A stretch of DNA of 64,000 nucleotides from Vandiemenella viatica (Eukaryota > Arthropoda > Insecta > Orthoptera > Morabidae). The number at the start of each line of letters is the position of its first letter. The first letter of the stretch is position 1. Below are positions 10,960-22,084 of the stretch, piece after piece. Position numbers and translations under genes: made by a program. The notes under the pieces are model-generated. The model saw nothing but the letters and a program-made list of their open reading frames with translations, did not search any database and was not told the origin of the DNA. Location of the stretch: positions 3,348,001-3,412,000 of the forward strand of contig JARYHS010006964.1 in NCBI GenBank assembly GCA_031002005.1. The letters are read 5' to 3'.

Positions 10960-12326
10960 GGGAAAGAGGAGATAAATGCTGAAAATATAAAGCCGGTAAT
11001 AAGGGTGTTAATGGTAATTTGTAGAAGTATAATGAACAAAGTAATCGAATTTGCAAACTTAATAGAGATACACGAACCACAAGTAATAATTTGGATAGAG
11101 AATTGGTTAAAAGAAGACATACTAGACAGAGGTTTTTCCTGATGGTTACAGAGGGTACCGCAGAGATAGAGGAGCAATTGGGGGAGGAGTCTTCATACTA
11201 GTTAGCAAAAACTTCCACAGTTCACTGGCATTCATAGATCAAGACCATGAGTTATTTGGGGTAGATTTTTGGACTAATAAAAAAGAAAAAATCAGGGTGT
11301 TGGCTGCTTACCGCAGTGGAAGAATGACAGATGAAGTTGAGGCTCTTGGGGATAAATTAAATTCTTACTCAGATTTCAGAGGTGAGAATAGAATGGTCAT
11401 TATTGGTGGGATTTAAATTTACCAGATGAAACCGGGAACGAAATAAGATTAATAACACAGGGGGACAAAGATTTGCAAATACCTTAATAAGGGGAGAAGG
11501 ATTTACACAAGTGGTAGAGCAAAACACTAGGGGGCAAAATATTTTGGATATATTCCTAATAAAGCCCGATGATAACCTCGTGGGGTGTCAAGTAACGGAA
11601 GGAATAAATGATCATGACACAGTTCTGATGGATATTAGAGGATTCAGTGAGCCAGCAGCCAAAACTGATGGGGGAAATAGGTACAATTATAAAAAGGCAC
11701 AGATTTCAAATTTGAAGAGATATTTCAGAGAACGTTTCAGCAAATGGAACGAAGGCACAAGTAAAGTAGAGTCAAGGTGGGAAGAGTTCAAGGAGACAAT
11801 AAGAAAGGGGGAAGAAAAATTCATTCCAAAGCAGAATATAAAGGGAAGTAGAGAACCAGTGTACAATAATAGGGAAGTGAGAAGGTTAAAGAGGTTGGTA
11901 CGAAGAGAACATAACAAAGTTAAGAGATAGCAGGGTAGTAGGGAATATTTGAAACAACTAAACAAGGACTTAATAACAGCAAAGAAAGTGGATAAAGATG
12001 AGTTTATGAAGAGTATTGTCAGTGCAGGAGAACCACTGACTGATGGATCTAGAAATTTCTAGGGTGTAAAGATGCTCATAGATAAGGATGGAGAAGAAGT
12101 TACTGAGGATTTGAAAAAGGCAGAGATTTTAAGTAACTGGTTTAGTGAGAGCATTAGGAACAATGAACCAGAAACGGGAAGGTCTAACTCGGAGAACGAG
12201 CTTAACAATACGATTAGAAATGAAGATACTTAAAAATTTGAAATTCATCCTGAGGAAATCATGAAGGAAATAAGCAAGCTGAAAAAACATAAGGGGGCTG
12301 GTACAGATAATATTACCACAGATATC
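10960..12326 (+). pseudogene. CR1-type LINE ORF2, endonuclease and linker
   Basis: The frame opens near 11000 with CRSIMNKVIEFANLIEIHEPQVIIWIENWLKED, the first strands of an APE endonuclease. It continues after a frameshift near 11135 (GGGVFILVSKNF, RVLAAYRS, MVIIGGI where GDFN is expected) and again at 11440 (RFANTLIRGEGFTQVVEQ, ILDIFLIKP, DHDTVLMDI). The linker (RLKRLVRREHN, LKQLNKD, SNWFSESI, IHPEEIMKEISKLKKHKGAGTDNI) leads into the reverse transcriptase. Stops near 11414, 11928, 12061 and 12231 make it dead. The reading stops at the TTAA at 12327, where a piggyBac is inserted, and resumes at 13903. Confidence 0.8.
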
Positions 12327-13906
12327 TTAACCCTTTGACTGGTGTAGACTCGTTAACGCGCGGGGATTCTACTGCGCCCAGGTGCTCTAGACGAGTTAAC
12401 ACGCGACCTTGCTCCTTCCCTCAGGTGCTCTGGACGTGTATACACGCGCCGCCTTGCCGCCCTGTCTGTGCTCTGCACGCGTTAAGACGTCCGGCCGCTC
12501 GGGTCCCTGTGTGCTCTCCACGCGTTAACGTGCAAGCCACTTAGCGACCAGGTCAGGTAGCCGTATTTCCATCCCAGCTGGTTAATTGCTTTCCAACGTT
12601 CAGCCCGTGAGTGTCTGCAGTTGCGATCTTATTTGAGTTGCTATTTTCATTGTAGTTTTACCTGAGAAAATGGATCGCCGTCGTGCTTGTACAAAGGAAG
12701 AAATCATTGAGATTCTTACTAGAAACGACAGTGAGAATGATCTCCTTGATATGGATGATAGTGAAGACCCTTCAATAGGATCTCGAAGTAATAGTCCTAA
12801 GCCTTGTACATCTGTTAGTGGAATACAACCGTCTGTCTCCACAAGAGGTAAACATTTTCAGTATCTGAAGCTTCATATAGCGAGAGCTAAATGTGCGGAA
12901 AAAGAGGACGCTTTAGTGACAGCTTTGATTGGAAGAAAAGAGATTCTCGTCCTTTTATGCATGCGATAGACGATTCAGCTGCAGGACACGATATGGATTA
13001 TGTCAAAATTCCCGCATTATTTCATTTTTCGGAATATTTTTAATAGACGATCTTATGAAATATATTGCTGAAGGAACCTATAGATTTTATTTATATACCA
13101 AGATAAATACGGCAGAATCAATTTACTCTAGATTTTCAAGGTGGAAGGATTTACTGGGAGATATTTTCGAAGTATTATTCACATTAAAAATTCAAAGGAG
13201 AGCACGCCAGCGCGTAGATGCGCAGGATGTTCGGAACAGAAAGTGCGTCGAGAAACCAGGTACAAACAAAGAACATGTAATGTACAGTAATACTGTGTGT
13301 TGTGCCATGTTTGGAGGCTTGTTACACGAAAAACATTTATTAACCTTGGGTAACTACACTGTAACAATTACATTACATTTATACCCCTCTAAAACTAAGT
13401 GAAATACAAAAAATTGAAAAAAAAATATTTTTAACTTCGCCAGTGACGGTCTAAAGCCCAGAACCAAAAGAAGGATGGAAAATATACGCAGAGTTTGTGA
13501 AAGGTATTAGAACACATAACTTGGAAATGATGAATTACTGAGCTAACAAACAAAAATACCAAATATATTTCAGTTTCTGTAATATCTATTTAGTATATGA
13601 AGTACCTGTATGGTTGTCTATGCGGACATTCACTTTCAGAGGAACTTTAAAATGAAAAACCTTAGATGTCAGGGTAACTGCATTTATTTTGTATCTGGTG
13701 TTTCAAAATGGAAAGCGAAAACGGAAGGCCGTCACACACAACGAATCACAAATATTCAGCACAGAACAGTTCTGGCCGCGTTCCGTACTCAGTAGGGCAG
13801 GTATCGGCCGATCGCGGCCGCTTAGTGCAGGTAGTCGGCTTAGAGGATAACAAAGGAGCACGCAGCGAGAGCTCTGCCGGGCAATACCTAGCAGTTAAAG
13901 GGTTAA
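12327..13906 (+). mobile_element. piggyBac element, internally deleted, inside the CR1 LINE
   Basis: The target TTAA is present on both sides (12327-12330 and 13903-13906). The element proper, 12331-13902, has terminal repeats CCCTTTGACTG and (reverse-complemented right end) CCCTTTAACTG. CCC termini with a TTAA duplication are diagnostic of piggyBac. The left subterminal zone (12350-12535) has repeated palindromic CGCGTTAACGCG- and CGTGTATACACG-type motifs. At 1572 bp it is shorter than the usual 2-3 kb and keeps only the two ends of the transposase. A sister copy is at 55977-57561. Confidence 0.9.
12670..13360 (+). pseudogene. Remnant piggyBac transposase (N-terminal part and Cys-rich end)
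   Basis: The start MDRRRACTKEEIIEIL and the following acidic region (LLDMDDSEDPS) match piggyBac transposase N-termini. From about 12930 another frame gives FHFSEYFLIDDLMKYIAEGTYRFY, resembling the beginning of the DDD catalytic domain. Much of the catalytic core is then missing, and 13195-13340 encodes, out of frame, the C-terminal zinc-binding region (RRCAGCSEQKVRRETRYK..CNV). That domain binds the element ends in known piggyBacs. The gene cannot make active enzyme. Its N-terminus is close to that of the copy at 56272. Confidence 0.75.
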
Positions 13907-15300
13907 AGATAGCCGGATGTGACATTGTACCTTATCTTGAAATATTATTTAAATTGAGTATGGGTACTTGCTGCTTACCACAAGACTGGAAAAGTGCGAT
14001 AGAAGTACCGGTACATAAAGGAAGGGTGAGAAACAGAGTCGAAAATTACAGGCCAATCAGTTTGACTTCAGTGGCAGGTAAATTAATGGAAAGATTGATA
14101 TGCAACCACATCAGAAATATATGTGAGGAACGTAAGTGGTTTTCAAGCAGGCAACATGGGTTCAGGCAAGGATATTCATGTGAATTTCAGTTGGTGGGAT
14201 ATATGCAAGATATTTCAGATGAAATGGACAAGGGAGGCCAAATTGATAGTGTAGCACTAGATCTTTCAAAGGCGTTTCACAGAGTAAGGCACAAAATGGT
14301 AGTAAATAAGGTAAAAACTATTGGAGTGGATGAGAATTTTGAAACGGTAGAAAACAGAAAGTTAGGGTGGAAAATACGGTATCATGGGAAGTGGAAGTAA
14401 AAATGGGAGTGCCACAGGGTAGCGTGTAGGGACCATTGCTATTCATTATTCTAATGAATAATTGTGTTGATTGTTTACTGTCTGAAATTAGATTGTTTGC
14501 AGATGCCATAATTCTGTATAAAAGGATCAAAACGATAGAGGACTGTAAACAGTTGCAGGGTCATCTGGAAAGGATATCTATTTGGGTTGGCAAACATGGT
14601 ATGAAGATAAATGCAAAGAAGAGTCAGCTAATTAGATACACAAATAAAAAACAAAAGGTTAATTATGAATATACGTAGGGAAAGAATTGCTTGCTGAAGA
14701 CTTGAAATGTAAAAATCTTGGCATTACATTTGATAACAAGCTTAACTGGGCAGGACACATTGGACAGGTGGTAGGAAAAGGTTTCAAAATTCTGCACTTG
14801 TTGGAGAGAGTGATGAGGGGATGCACCAGACAAGTAAAGGAATTGGGTTACAAAACTTTGGTAAGACCATTGCTCGAATATAGTAGTGTAGTATGGGACC
14901 TACATTTTGAGTATCAAAAAGAGGAGTTGGAGAAGGTGTAAAGAAGGGCTGCTAGATTTGTTTCTGGAAATTATTGCAGAATGCAATCTGTGATAGATAT
15001 GATAAAGGAGCTGGAATGGGATACTTTGCAAGGCAGGAGGAGGGTCATGGGAGTGTACAGGGCGTATACTGGTGGTGAGGCATGGAAAGATATTGCTGTA
15101 GGTATGAAAAGTAGTTCTTGGAAGGGAAAAGATGGCCATGGCCACAAGCTGGCACTCGATTTCAGGCACAAGGGCGTGGGAAGATTTTCTTTTTTAGGTA
15201 AGGGTGTCAAGGATTGGAATGAGTTACCAAGCGGAGTGATGAATAACCTACAGAAAACGTTAAAAAAATTTAAAGTTAAAATTTGTAGAGGGCAAATGTA
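13907..15300 (+). pseudogene. CR1-type LINE ORF2, reverse transcriptase
   Basis: This continues the ORF2 split by piggyBac. Motifs in order are ENYRPISLTSVAGKLMERLI, RQHGFRQGYS, VALDLSKAFHRV (motif A, usually KAFD), MGVPQGSV, LFADAIILY (the F-ADD box with the second D changed to A) and CKNLGITFDNKLNW. Thumb and C-terminal end follow: GYKTLVRPLLEYSSVVWD, RRAARF, DFRHKGVGRFSFLGKGVKDWNELP. Frame changes near 14335, 14400 and 14676 and stops near 14430 and 14939 break it. The C-terminal signature recurs in LINE fragments at 20.2, 22.4, 35.6, 36.6 and 41.5 kb, so the family is abundant here. Confidence 0.85.
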
Positions 15301-15385
15301 GGTGAGTATAGGATAGGGGGAAGTTGGGTGTGTAGGGAAATTGCCATCGGAGCGTGTGCTCCATTGCAATTAAATAAATTAAAAA
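15301..15385 (+). other. CR1 3' end with bipartite hairpin
   Basis: The 3' tail ends with an outer stem AATTGC / GCAATT enclosing an inner stem GGAGC-GTGT-GCTCC, followed by AAATAAATTAAA. The same structure ends the copies at 22.6, 35.8, 41.7 and 51.6 kb. CR1-group LINEs end in conserved 3' sequence and short repeats instead of poly-A, and the reverse transcriptase is thought to recognise the RNA 3' end. Confidence 0.7.
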
Positions 15386-15659
15386 GAGCTGCTCGAGATA
15401 TATGCTGGCGGTAAGCTCTAGGTGTAAAATTGGTATAAGAAATAGGAATAGTTTGTTGAAGGAAAGAGATGGTTATTATTTCTGGATGAGGTCATGAAAA
15501 TGTTTCCGTTTGTTGATAGCCTAAGTGAGTCAAGGATCTGAGTAAACGACTGGAAACAATAAAATAAATTAAGGTAAAACTCGGGTAATACTAAGATATA
15601 GCCACTTTGACATAGGCTTTATTACGGTTAATGATGATCATTGATGTGGATATTTTAGT

Positions 15660-15662
<3 letters not shown>

Positions 15663-15701
<39 letters not shown>
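15663..15701 (+). repeat. (TA)n microsatellite
   Basis: About 19 TA units. Confidence 0.95.
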
Positions 15702-15704
<3 letters not shown>

Positions 15705-17033
15705 TAATTATAAAACCGTCTTTTGTTCTGTAATGGAGCAAAATAAAAATGTCAACAAACATATCAAGATGTGCAGTTTGAATTTACGTAACGTAACAGT
15801 TTTATCTACATATTTGAACGAACGGATAAATTAAACAAATATGTTAGAGTGCATGCATAACATTTCTAGTATGGACAGAATGAAAGAATAGGAGTTAAAC
15901 GATTTAATGTTTACCTGGTTTCGTTGTTTTGCAACAGACATTGTGAAGTGGAATCAAAGTAGTTTCAATATAGTGGAATGCATACTGTAATGCTCGTAGT
16001 ATCGTTGTAGTAAATCAGTTAATATTCAGCTGTCTGTGTTGAACGCTGTGCGTCGGCTATAAGATAAGTAATATTGTGTATTACGTTCTGAAGACTACAC
16101 GAGGAGGCGATATGAACCCAGTAAATGCTGCGTATACCGGGAAAGAGGTAGGTTTTGTAGTATTTATGTGTTCGTGGCGTCGTGCAGTTCATGCATTGCT
16201 GATTATTGCCCCACAACAACATGGACGCCATTGAAAATTGCTGTTTTTTGTGTGGCTGATGTGAAATCTTAACAAACTCATTTTATTTATGTATGTGCTT
16301 GAGTCGTATGATGTTTATTATAAGGTTAAATACTACGTGTTGTATCAATTGATACGTGTAAGCTAAGTTGTTTGTTTTTAAACCATAAGTTTGCGAATGT
16401 ATTAAATCGATTCGGAAATGTTTGCTTTGCGGTTTATGAAGCAAAGTGTCTTTTGTTCTGCTATGAAACAACACATTCATTTTATGTGATCCTAGTTACA
16501 GAAGCTGAAATTGATCACAGTAATGCAATTGACAATGTACGTGTTGACGTGATTTCTATCAAGCTATTTTTCCCCCTATTGATTTGTTGTTAGCAGACTA
16601 ATAACGGAAGCTATTTACGTAACCTATTTGCGGTTGCCTGACTGTTGTTTTCTAGTTATAATTTAAGTTAGATGTGAAATAATTACAATACCGGTATAGA
16701 TGCACATTAAAAGGATACATGTTGCTCAACAGAATGGCAGTTAATGGGAGATGCTCGTGTGAAAACGTAAAAAATAATAAAATAGTAGATTAATTTTACT
16801 TGTCCGTATAAGTCATAGTCAGTCTGATTTCACTTTAGTTAATATTCTCAGTGTCAGATTTTGTAGTAGCACAAGTTTCCTACTGAATTATTTACAAGTG
16901 TAGCAGGATGAAGAGGTATGTTTCTCAGTGAGGCATATTCCTATCATACTAAAATATGCTCGATATAGCACAATTGCAATATTGTTGATTAAGTATATGA
17001 AGTAAACATAATATCAAAAGAAATGTGTTGATG
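15702..17033 (+). other. Unique DNA with possible leader-exon sequences
   Basis: No coding frame is convincing. The stretch ending GAAAGAG|GTAGGT at 16147 and its 3' flank (TTCGTGGCGTCGTGCAG..CATGCATTGCTGATTATTGCC) resemble, at low identity, 38030-38140, where the same position reads GAGAG|GTATGT. A second donor-like site AAGAG|GTATGT at 16915 is followed by TTTCTCAGTGA, also found after the donor-like site at 22254. These could be old duplicated non-coding leader exons of the zinc-finger family downstream. This is inference only. Confidence 0.3.
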
Positions 17034-17465
17034 TAAAGCTACGTTTACACTTGGATACTTGTGCCGGAACTTGTATCGGGATTTGTATATTTGACAAGTC
17101 GCGGCACTCTACCTCATACAAACTGCTCATACATTTTGTGTATATAGAAGTATCTCATACAAATCCCTCAGACAATTTGTATATGCTCGTTTTACCTTTG
17201 ACTTTGACTTGTATCTCATACACGCGCATGCGCATTAGTCGAACCGAGCAAAAACAAACACTTTAACGCGGGAATTAAGTATTGTCTCTGTTCAGTAGTA
17301 GTATTTGTCTCAAGCTGAAAGTTGGCACGTTTGTATTAATCAATTTGTATTGCATCTGTTAAATTTACTGTAAAGAAGTAAGTATAGTGAAAATTTATTT
17401 GTTTAGACTGAAATACCGTACGAAGCACATGTTTTACAATTATGCAACAAAATTCCAGATAAAAG

Positions 17466-19584
17466 ATGACATCGTGGCCACGAGAAAAAGTTATTCGCCT
17501 CATAGAATTAATCAGAGAAAGTGGCATATGGGATTCCCGATCCAAACACAACAAAAATATAAACATCAAGAACGATGTATTCGTGGAAATCGCCAACAAG
17601 CTACAGGATTTTTCTTTTTCCCTTTTTGCAGGGTTAATAGTTAACCTTGTACACAACTCTCCTAATCGTGGTGCCGTAATTTTAAGATGAATTCTTTGTC
17701 TAAATCCACGAAAGAAAAATCCAGACAGTATTTAACAGCTAGGAAGAAACCTCTGTCGTGCATGTCCAGCGTTTAGTTCCTTGTGCCTTTGAAGAATTTT
17801 TATGGTACAGGCCACACCTCAACCTATCTAAATTTTAAGATAAAAAAATCTAATTGCGGTGCCACAATAATCTTAACTTATCATTTGTTATTTTTGTCTT
17901 ATGTTGTTATTTATTTATTTTTTTGAAAAAAAAAGGTAAGCAAGAAGGATGTTAAGGATAAATGGCACAACATCAAAAGCCAGTTCAGTAGGGAGCTGGG
18001 AAAGATAAATGCCAGTATTAAGTCTGGGGTAGGAGCTGAGGAGGTGTATTCACCATCGTGGTATGTGTTCACAACACTTCAATTTCTGAGGGACCAGTAC
18101 CAACCTCTGGAAAGCCGAGACACTGAAGGAATCTCACCAGTAATTATAGTAAGTGGAAATGAAAGACAAATTATACAAATATTTATCATGTTTTATTTTA
18201 TACAACATATATACAATATCTTAAAACTATACACAAATATACATATGGTTGGTTAGTGTTTATTTTTCAATTTTAACTACATTATTTTTCGTATTGCCAT
18301 GGCAAGGAACCTGCAATGCTGCAAAAATATTCTGCAAATTCTTGCCGGTGGTCTGCAGCTTCTTTTGTTCGCCCACCTGCATTTGTTAATGACACAAGTG
18401 GTATACCATTTTGATGGACTGTTCTCCATGCTCCAGGAGTAATAGTTCCACTACAATCTTCACTCTCAAATGTTCCAGGAAGGGTATATTCTACAGATTT
18501 CCTGCTCCTTAAAAAATTGTGTAGATAAACTGTTGCAGCCTTCTCAGGTTTCAGCTGCATCTTTTTTCTAAAAATTCTGAACACAGCAGTCAGAATTCCA
18601 AACACATTCTCGACTATTCTCCTTGCTCTGCTCAGCCGGTAATTAAAAATTCTTTGCCAAGAATTTTTTAGGTGGTGACCAGGAAAAGGCTTAATAATGT
18701 TTTCTTCCAAGGCAAATGCATCATCTGCCACAAACGCATATGGCAAGCAATTAGTCCTGCCTGGGAGAGGACATGGCTGTGGTATGTTTAATTCTTTCCT
18801 CATTAGTTTCTCATAAAGAGAAGTGTGTTTCAATACTCCGCCATCTGAAATTCTTCCTTGAATTCCCACAGAAATCTATAGTCATCGTCAACCACAGCCA
18901 ACAACACAATACTGTGTGATTTTTTATAATTGAAGTATGTACTTCCACTATGTGGAGGAGCTTCAATCTCAATGTGTTTCCCATCTATTGTACCAATACA
19001 ATTAGGGAAGTTCCATTTTTCTTCATATCCTCTGGCAACTTTCAACCAGTCCTCTTCAGTCCATGGGAGCTGAAACCAAAATAAAAACAATCTTATTTTT
19101 TTTAAATAATGTTTACAAAATTGAACAAAAGAGAACAAATCAGTTTTCATTAAATCATTCTTGTGCACTTTAAATTGTTGCTTTTCTTACTAGTGTTACT
19201 TTTTTTTCTTTTAAGGAATCACTGGATACCGAGGAGCTTCTGGTTGAAGTGGACAACAACACATCATGTTTTGTGGGTTGTGAGGTAGAAATACCTTCAC
19301 AACCCATAACTCCAGAGCACATGGAACAAGGTTCGAAGAAGAAGAAAAGAAAACTAGACGAGGCTGAAAGCCTTATCCGTACCATAGCCTCAGTTGGCGA
19401 AAGCATTGCAAATAAGCAGACCAGAGACCCATTCACTGCTTTTGGTGAATATGTTGCAAGTGACCTGCGACAATTGGAAGAAAGCAGATACGGAAAGATT
19501 TTAGCTGTAGCTAAAAAAAAAATAAACGAAGCTTTGGCTGAAGCTGAGGTGGAAAAAATAGATTTGGATGATTACATCATGTAA
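17466..19584 (+). pseudogene. MADF-BESS accessory protein of PIF/Harbinger, three exons
   Basis: Exon 1 (17466-17606) starts MTSWPREKVIRLIELIRESGIWD, an MADF (Myb/SANT-like) start. Exon 2 (17936-18148) completes it with KDVKDKWHNIKSQFSREL and SWYVFTTLQFLRDQ. Exon 3 (19216-19584) has a basic patch KKKKRKLDE and a BESS-like tail (DPFTAFGEYVASDLRQL..RYGKILAVAKKKINEAL). All joins are phase 0; total about 240 residues. MADF-type partners are known in insect PIF elements and are thought to bind element ends and help the transposase. Exon 2 ends at a good donor (ATA|GTAAGTGG) and exon 3 follows a TTTTCTTTTAAG acceptor. The exon 1 donor is CAG|GA here but CAG|GT in copy 2, so this copy is probably mis-spliced. 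Confidence 0.75.
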
Positions 19585-19785
19585 ATATTTTAATTTAATT
19601 TGAAAATTGATAAATAAAATAATTTGTTTCTCAATTATACTTTTTTATTGCAATTAAATTACTTTCAAACCTTTCCTTTCATCCTCAGTGTGTACATAGT
19701 GGAAAGGTGGTAGAATAAGGTGACAATATTCATCATCTAATATGATAGTGATGAAATGATGTACAAGAGGTGAGATTAAGTCACA

Positions 19786-20235
19786 AAATTATGGTCAGAC
19801 CATTGCTTGAATCTGGTAGTGTAGTTTGAGACCCACATAGGTATCAAATATATCAATAGGAGAGCATCTAGGTTTGTGTGTAGAATTGAATATACAGTGT
19901 GTTGTTCACCCACATTCTGGCTATCAGGTACAAGAGTTGGAGGGGGTGCAAAGGATAGCAGCTACATTTGTCAATGGAAATTATCACAGAGCCCAGTCAT
20001 TAACTGAGATCATTAAGGAACTGAATTGGAAGATAGGAGGAGGGTGTAGAGAATGCTGGTAGTGAACAAAACGTATGCTGGTGATGGGGCTTGGAGTGAT
20101 ATTGGTAGAATAATTACGAGTAGCATTTTAAAAGGAAAAGTTGACCACAGGTACAGGCTAGTATTCAAATTCATGTATAAGGGATTGGGAACATTTTCTT
20201 TTGTGGGTAAGGGTATCCTCAGATTGGAATAACTT
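19786..20235 (+). pseudogene. CR1-type LINE fragment inside Harbinger copy 1
   Basis: Broken frames give the CR1 thumb and C-terminal end: MVRPLLESGSVV, QELEGVQRIAATFVNGNYHRAQSLTEIIKELNWK, then FKFMYKGLGTFSFVGKG. About 75 bp unlike the family interrupt it near 19850-19920. It is an old 5'-truncated copy. Confidence 0.65.
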
Positions 20236-20518
20236 AAGAAGGTAAAAGATGAACTATTTTGCTTATTACTGCCTTCCAAATTAATTCGAGCAGTGTTAGG
20301 ATACACTAACGGTATCGCGATCTTCAGTAGAACCAAAGAAATTAAGAATCAAAGTTTAGAAGATGATGATAATATTAAAAAATAAAAAATAAGAAAGTGT
20401 GGTCTATTGGAGATTGCGATTCCATTAAAACAATATTCAGTAGTGAGGTCATAATACTGCTGTAGTCAATCCAGACGCATAATTTTCAAGCAGTAATTCT
20501 GTCATGTTACAGTCTGAA

Positions 20519-20820
20519 CAATTATTTTCAAGCAAAAATTAGGTTGTATTTCACCCTGGACCAAGATGACACCATTGAATGTACTGCAAAAAGTATTTTG
20601 TAAGGAGTGCAGTCTGACTTCATTGGGTTGCTCAGCTAGTACAGAGATTGGATGTATGGAAGACATCTGAAGATTTATTTATAAAGAACTTTGAGTAAAG
20701 CCAACATCATTTGAAGCAGAAGTAAAGGGGGATTGAAGGCCAATTATTTTCAAGCAAAAATTAGGTTGCATTTCACCCTGGACCAACATGACACCATTGA
20801 ATGTACTGCAAAAAGTATTT
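20519..20820 (+). repeat. 80-bp direct repeat inside Harbinger copy 1
   Basis: 20519-20598 and 20741-20820 are identical except two positions (TTGTATT/TTGCATT and CCAAGATG/CCAACATG), 222 bp apart. Both lie in the transposase intron. The near identity suggests a recent local duplication. Confidence 0.85.
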
Positions 20821-22084
20821 CTTGCGTTTCACTATTGCAGTATTATCACGCCAATTCGTTTCGGAATCGCAGTCTCCAATACTCCCGCTCACTACAGAAT
20901 GTAATTTACTGAAATGAAAAAAAATTGAAATGTGGTAAACAATAAAATTTATGGTACTTACTTTTATTTCGTGCAACAAAACTGAAATGATAGCTTCACA
21001 CACTCTTCCAACTATCAAACAGATAGAACCTTTTGATATCCTGTGCATATACATTAATGAGGAAAATGAATCACCAGTCGCCAAAAATCGTAAAGTTACT
21101 GCCAACTGATCAGCTGGTGATATTGCATTTCGAAATTTAGTGTCTTGTTTGACAATAATTGGTTCAACTAAATTTAACAGTATGTTGAGATCTGTTTTGC
21201 TCATTCTAACATAATTCTTGAAACACGCTCCATCTTCTAAAGTTAGTTCTTTCATTAACATGGCATAAGCACCATGTGTTTCTCGTCTGGATAAAAAAAA
21301 TTTTTGTCACCATCTACGTTTCCTTTTTTTTTTCGAGTAGCGCATAGGCACAAACACTTAAAATGAAAAATTCTTCCTCAACACCAGATGACATTTTTAT
21401 GCAGACGAAAATAGTGTCACTCGCAGCAGAAGGTTTGATACTTGCCTATACTGATGTAAACACAAGGCTCATACTCATACAAGTCAAAGATTATGTCATA
21501 CAAGTTCTGATACAAGTGCCATACAAGTTCTGATACAAGTGCCGATACAAGTTCCAAACTTGTGCCAGATGTAAATGTAGCTTAATGTTAACATTATTAG
21601 TCACAATTCAATTGATTTGTATTTGATTCCGTTATTCTATATTTATTTGCGTGGCTGAAATTGCTATTAAAATCATTCATACAACATAAAATATTTATAA
21701 AAATAGATTTGGTCAATAACCGTTTGTGTTTAGGTTGTAACGCAGCCTGGACCATACTAACATAGACAGTTGCGATTTGGACATTGGGTATCAGCAATAT
21801 CATGTGCGACGGTTACGTTTTACTATGGTCTGTGCTGCATTAAGACGTAAACAAAAGTAACAGTGATAGATGTGACACAGGTATCTGCCATAAGGTGTTC
21901 AGTTGTTAAGTTTCAGTGTGGTCCAGCCTGCATCAAAACCTCATCACTAATGAATTTATTCCTGTACTACTGTAGCAAAATTAAAGATTTCACGATATGA
22001 GAGTTATTAGTAATGGACTACTTTTCCTGGAAAGCCCCATCAGTGACATTTAAAGCTACACGTGGAATTTATACGTCACACTCA

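Larger units (their letters stand above)
18282..21394 (-). pseudogene. PIF/Harbinger DDE transposase, two exons
   Basis: Exon 1 (21394-20962) encodes MSSGVEEEFFILSVCAYALLEKK and the N-terminal helices (SKTDLNILLNLVEP, AVTLRFLATGDSF, VGRVCEAIISVLLHEIK), ending at donor AAA|GTAAGT. Exon 2 (19069-18282) follows acceptor TTTCAG and encodes the nuclease: GTIDGKHIEI (first D), VDDDYRF (second D), AFVADDAFAL and RRIVENVFGI (E). It ends ..LPWQYEK at a stop at 18282. Two lesions are visible: TGA in place of TGG near 21308 in exon 1, and a frameshift near 18845 after YRFLW, which looks like a short deletion between GTGGG repeats. The enzyme normally cuts and pastes the element. Exon 2 lies wholly inside intron 2 of the oppositely transcribed MADF gene. 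Confidence 0.8.
17034..21585 (+). mobile_element. PIF/Harbinger DNA transposon, copy 1 (near full length)
   Basis: Element 17037-21582 is flanked by the 3-bp duplication TAA (17034-17036, 21583-21585), typical of PIF/Harbinger. Its terminal inverted repeats are AGCTACGTTTACACTTGG (left) and AGCTACATTTACATCTGG (right, reverse-complemented). Both subterminal zones carry many ATACAAG/CTTGTAT words. It encodes a spliced MADF-BESS protein (plus strand) and a spliced DDE transposase (minus strand). A CR1 fragment (19786-20235) and an 80-bp direct repeat lie in the transposase intron. The left flank differs from copy 2 at 38937; the right flank is the same. Confidence 0.9.

Noticed and set aside
12335..12544. 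Short protein frame rich in Arg, Cys and Pro
   Set aside because: It lies in the GC-rich subterminal array of the piggyBac element and reflects composition.
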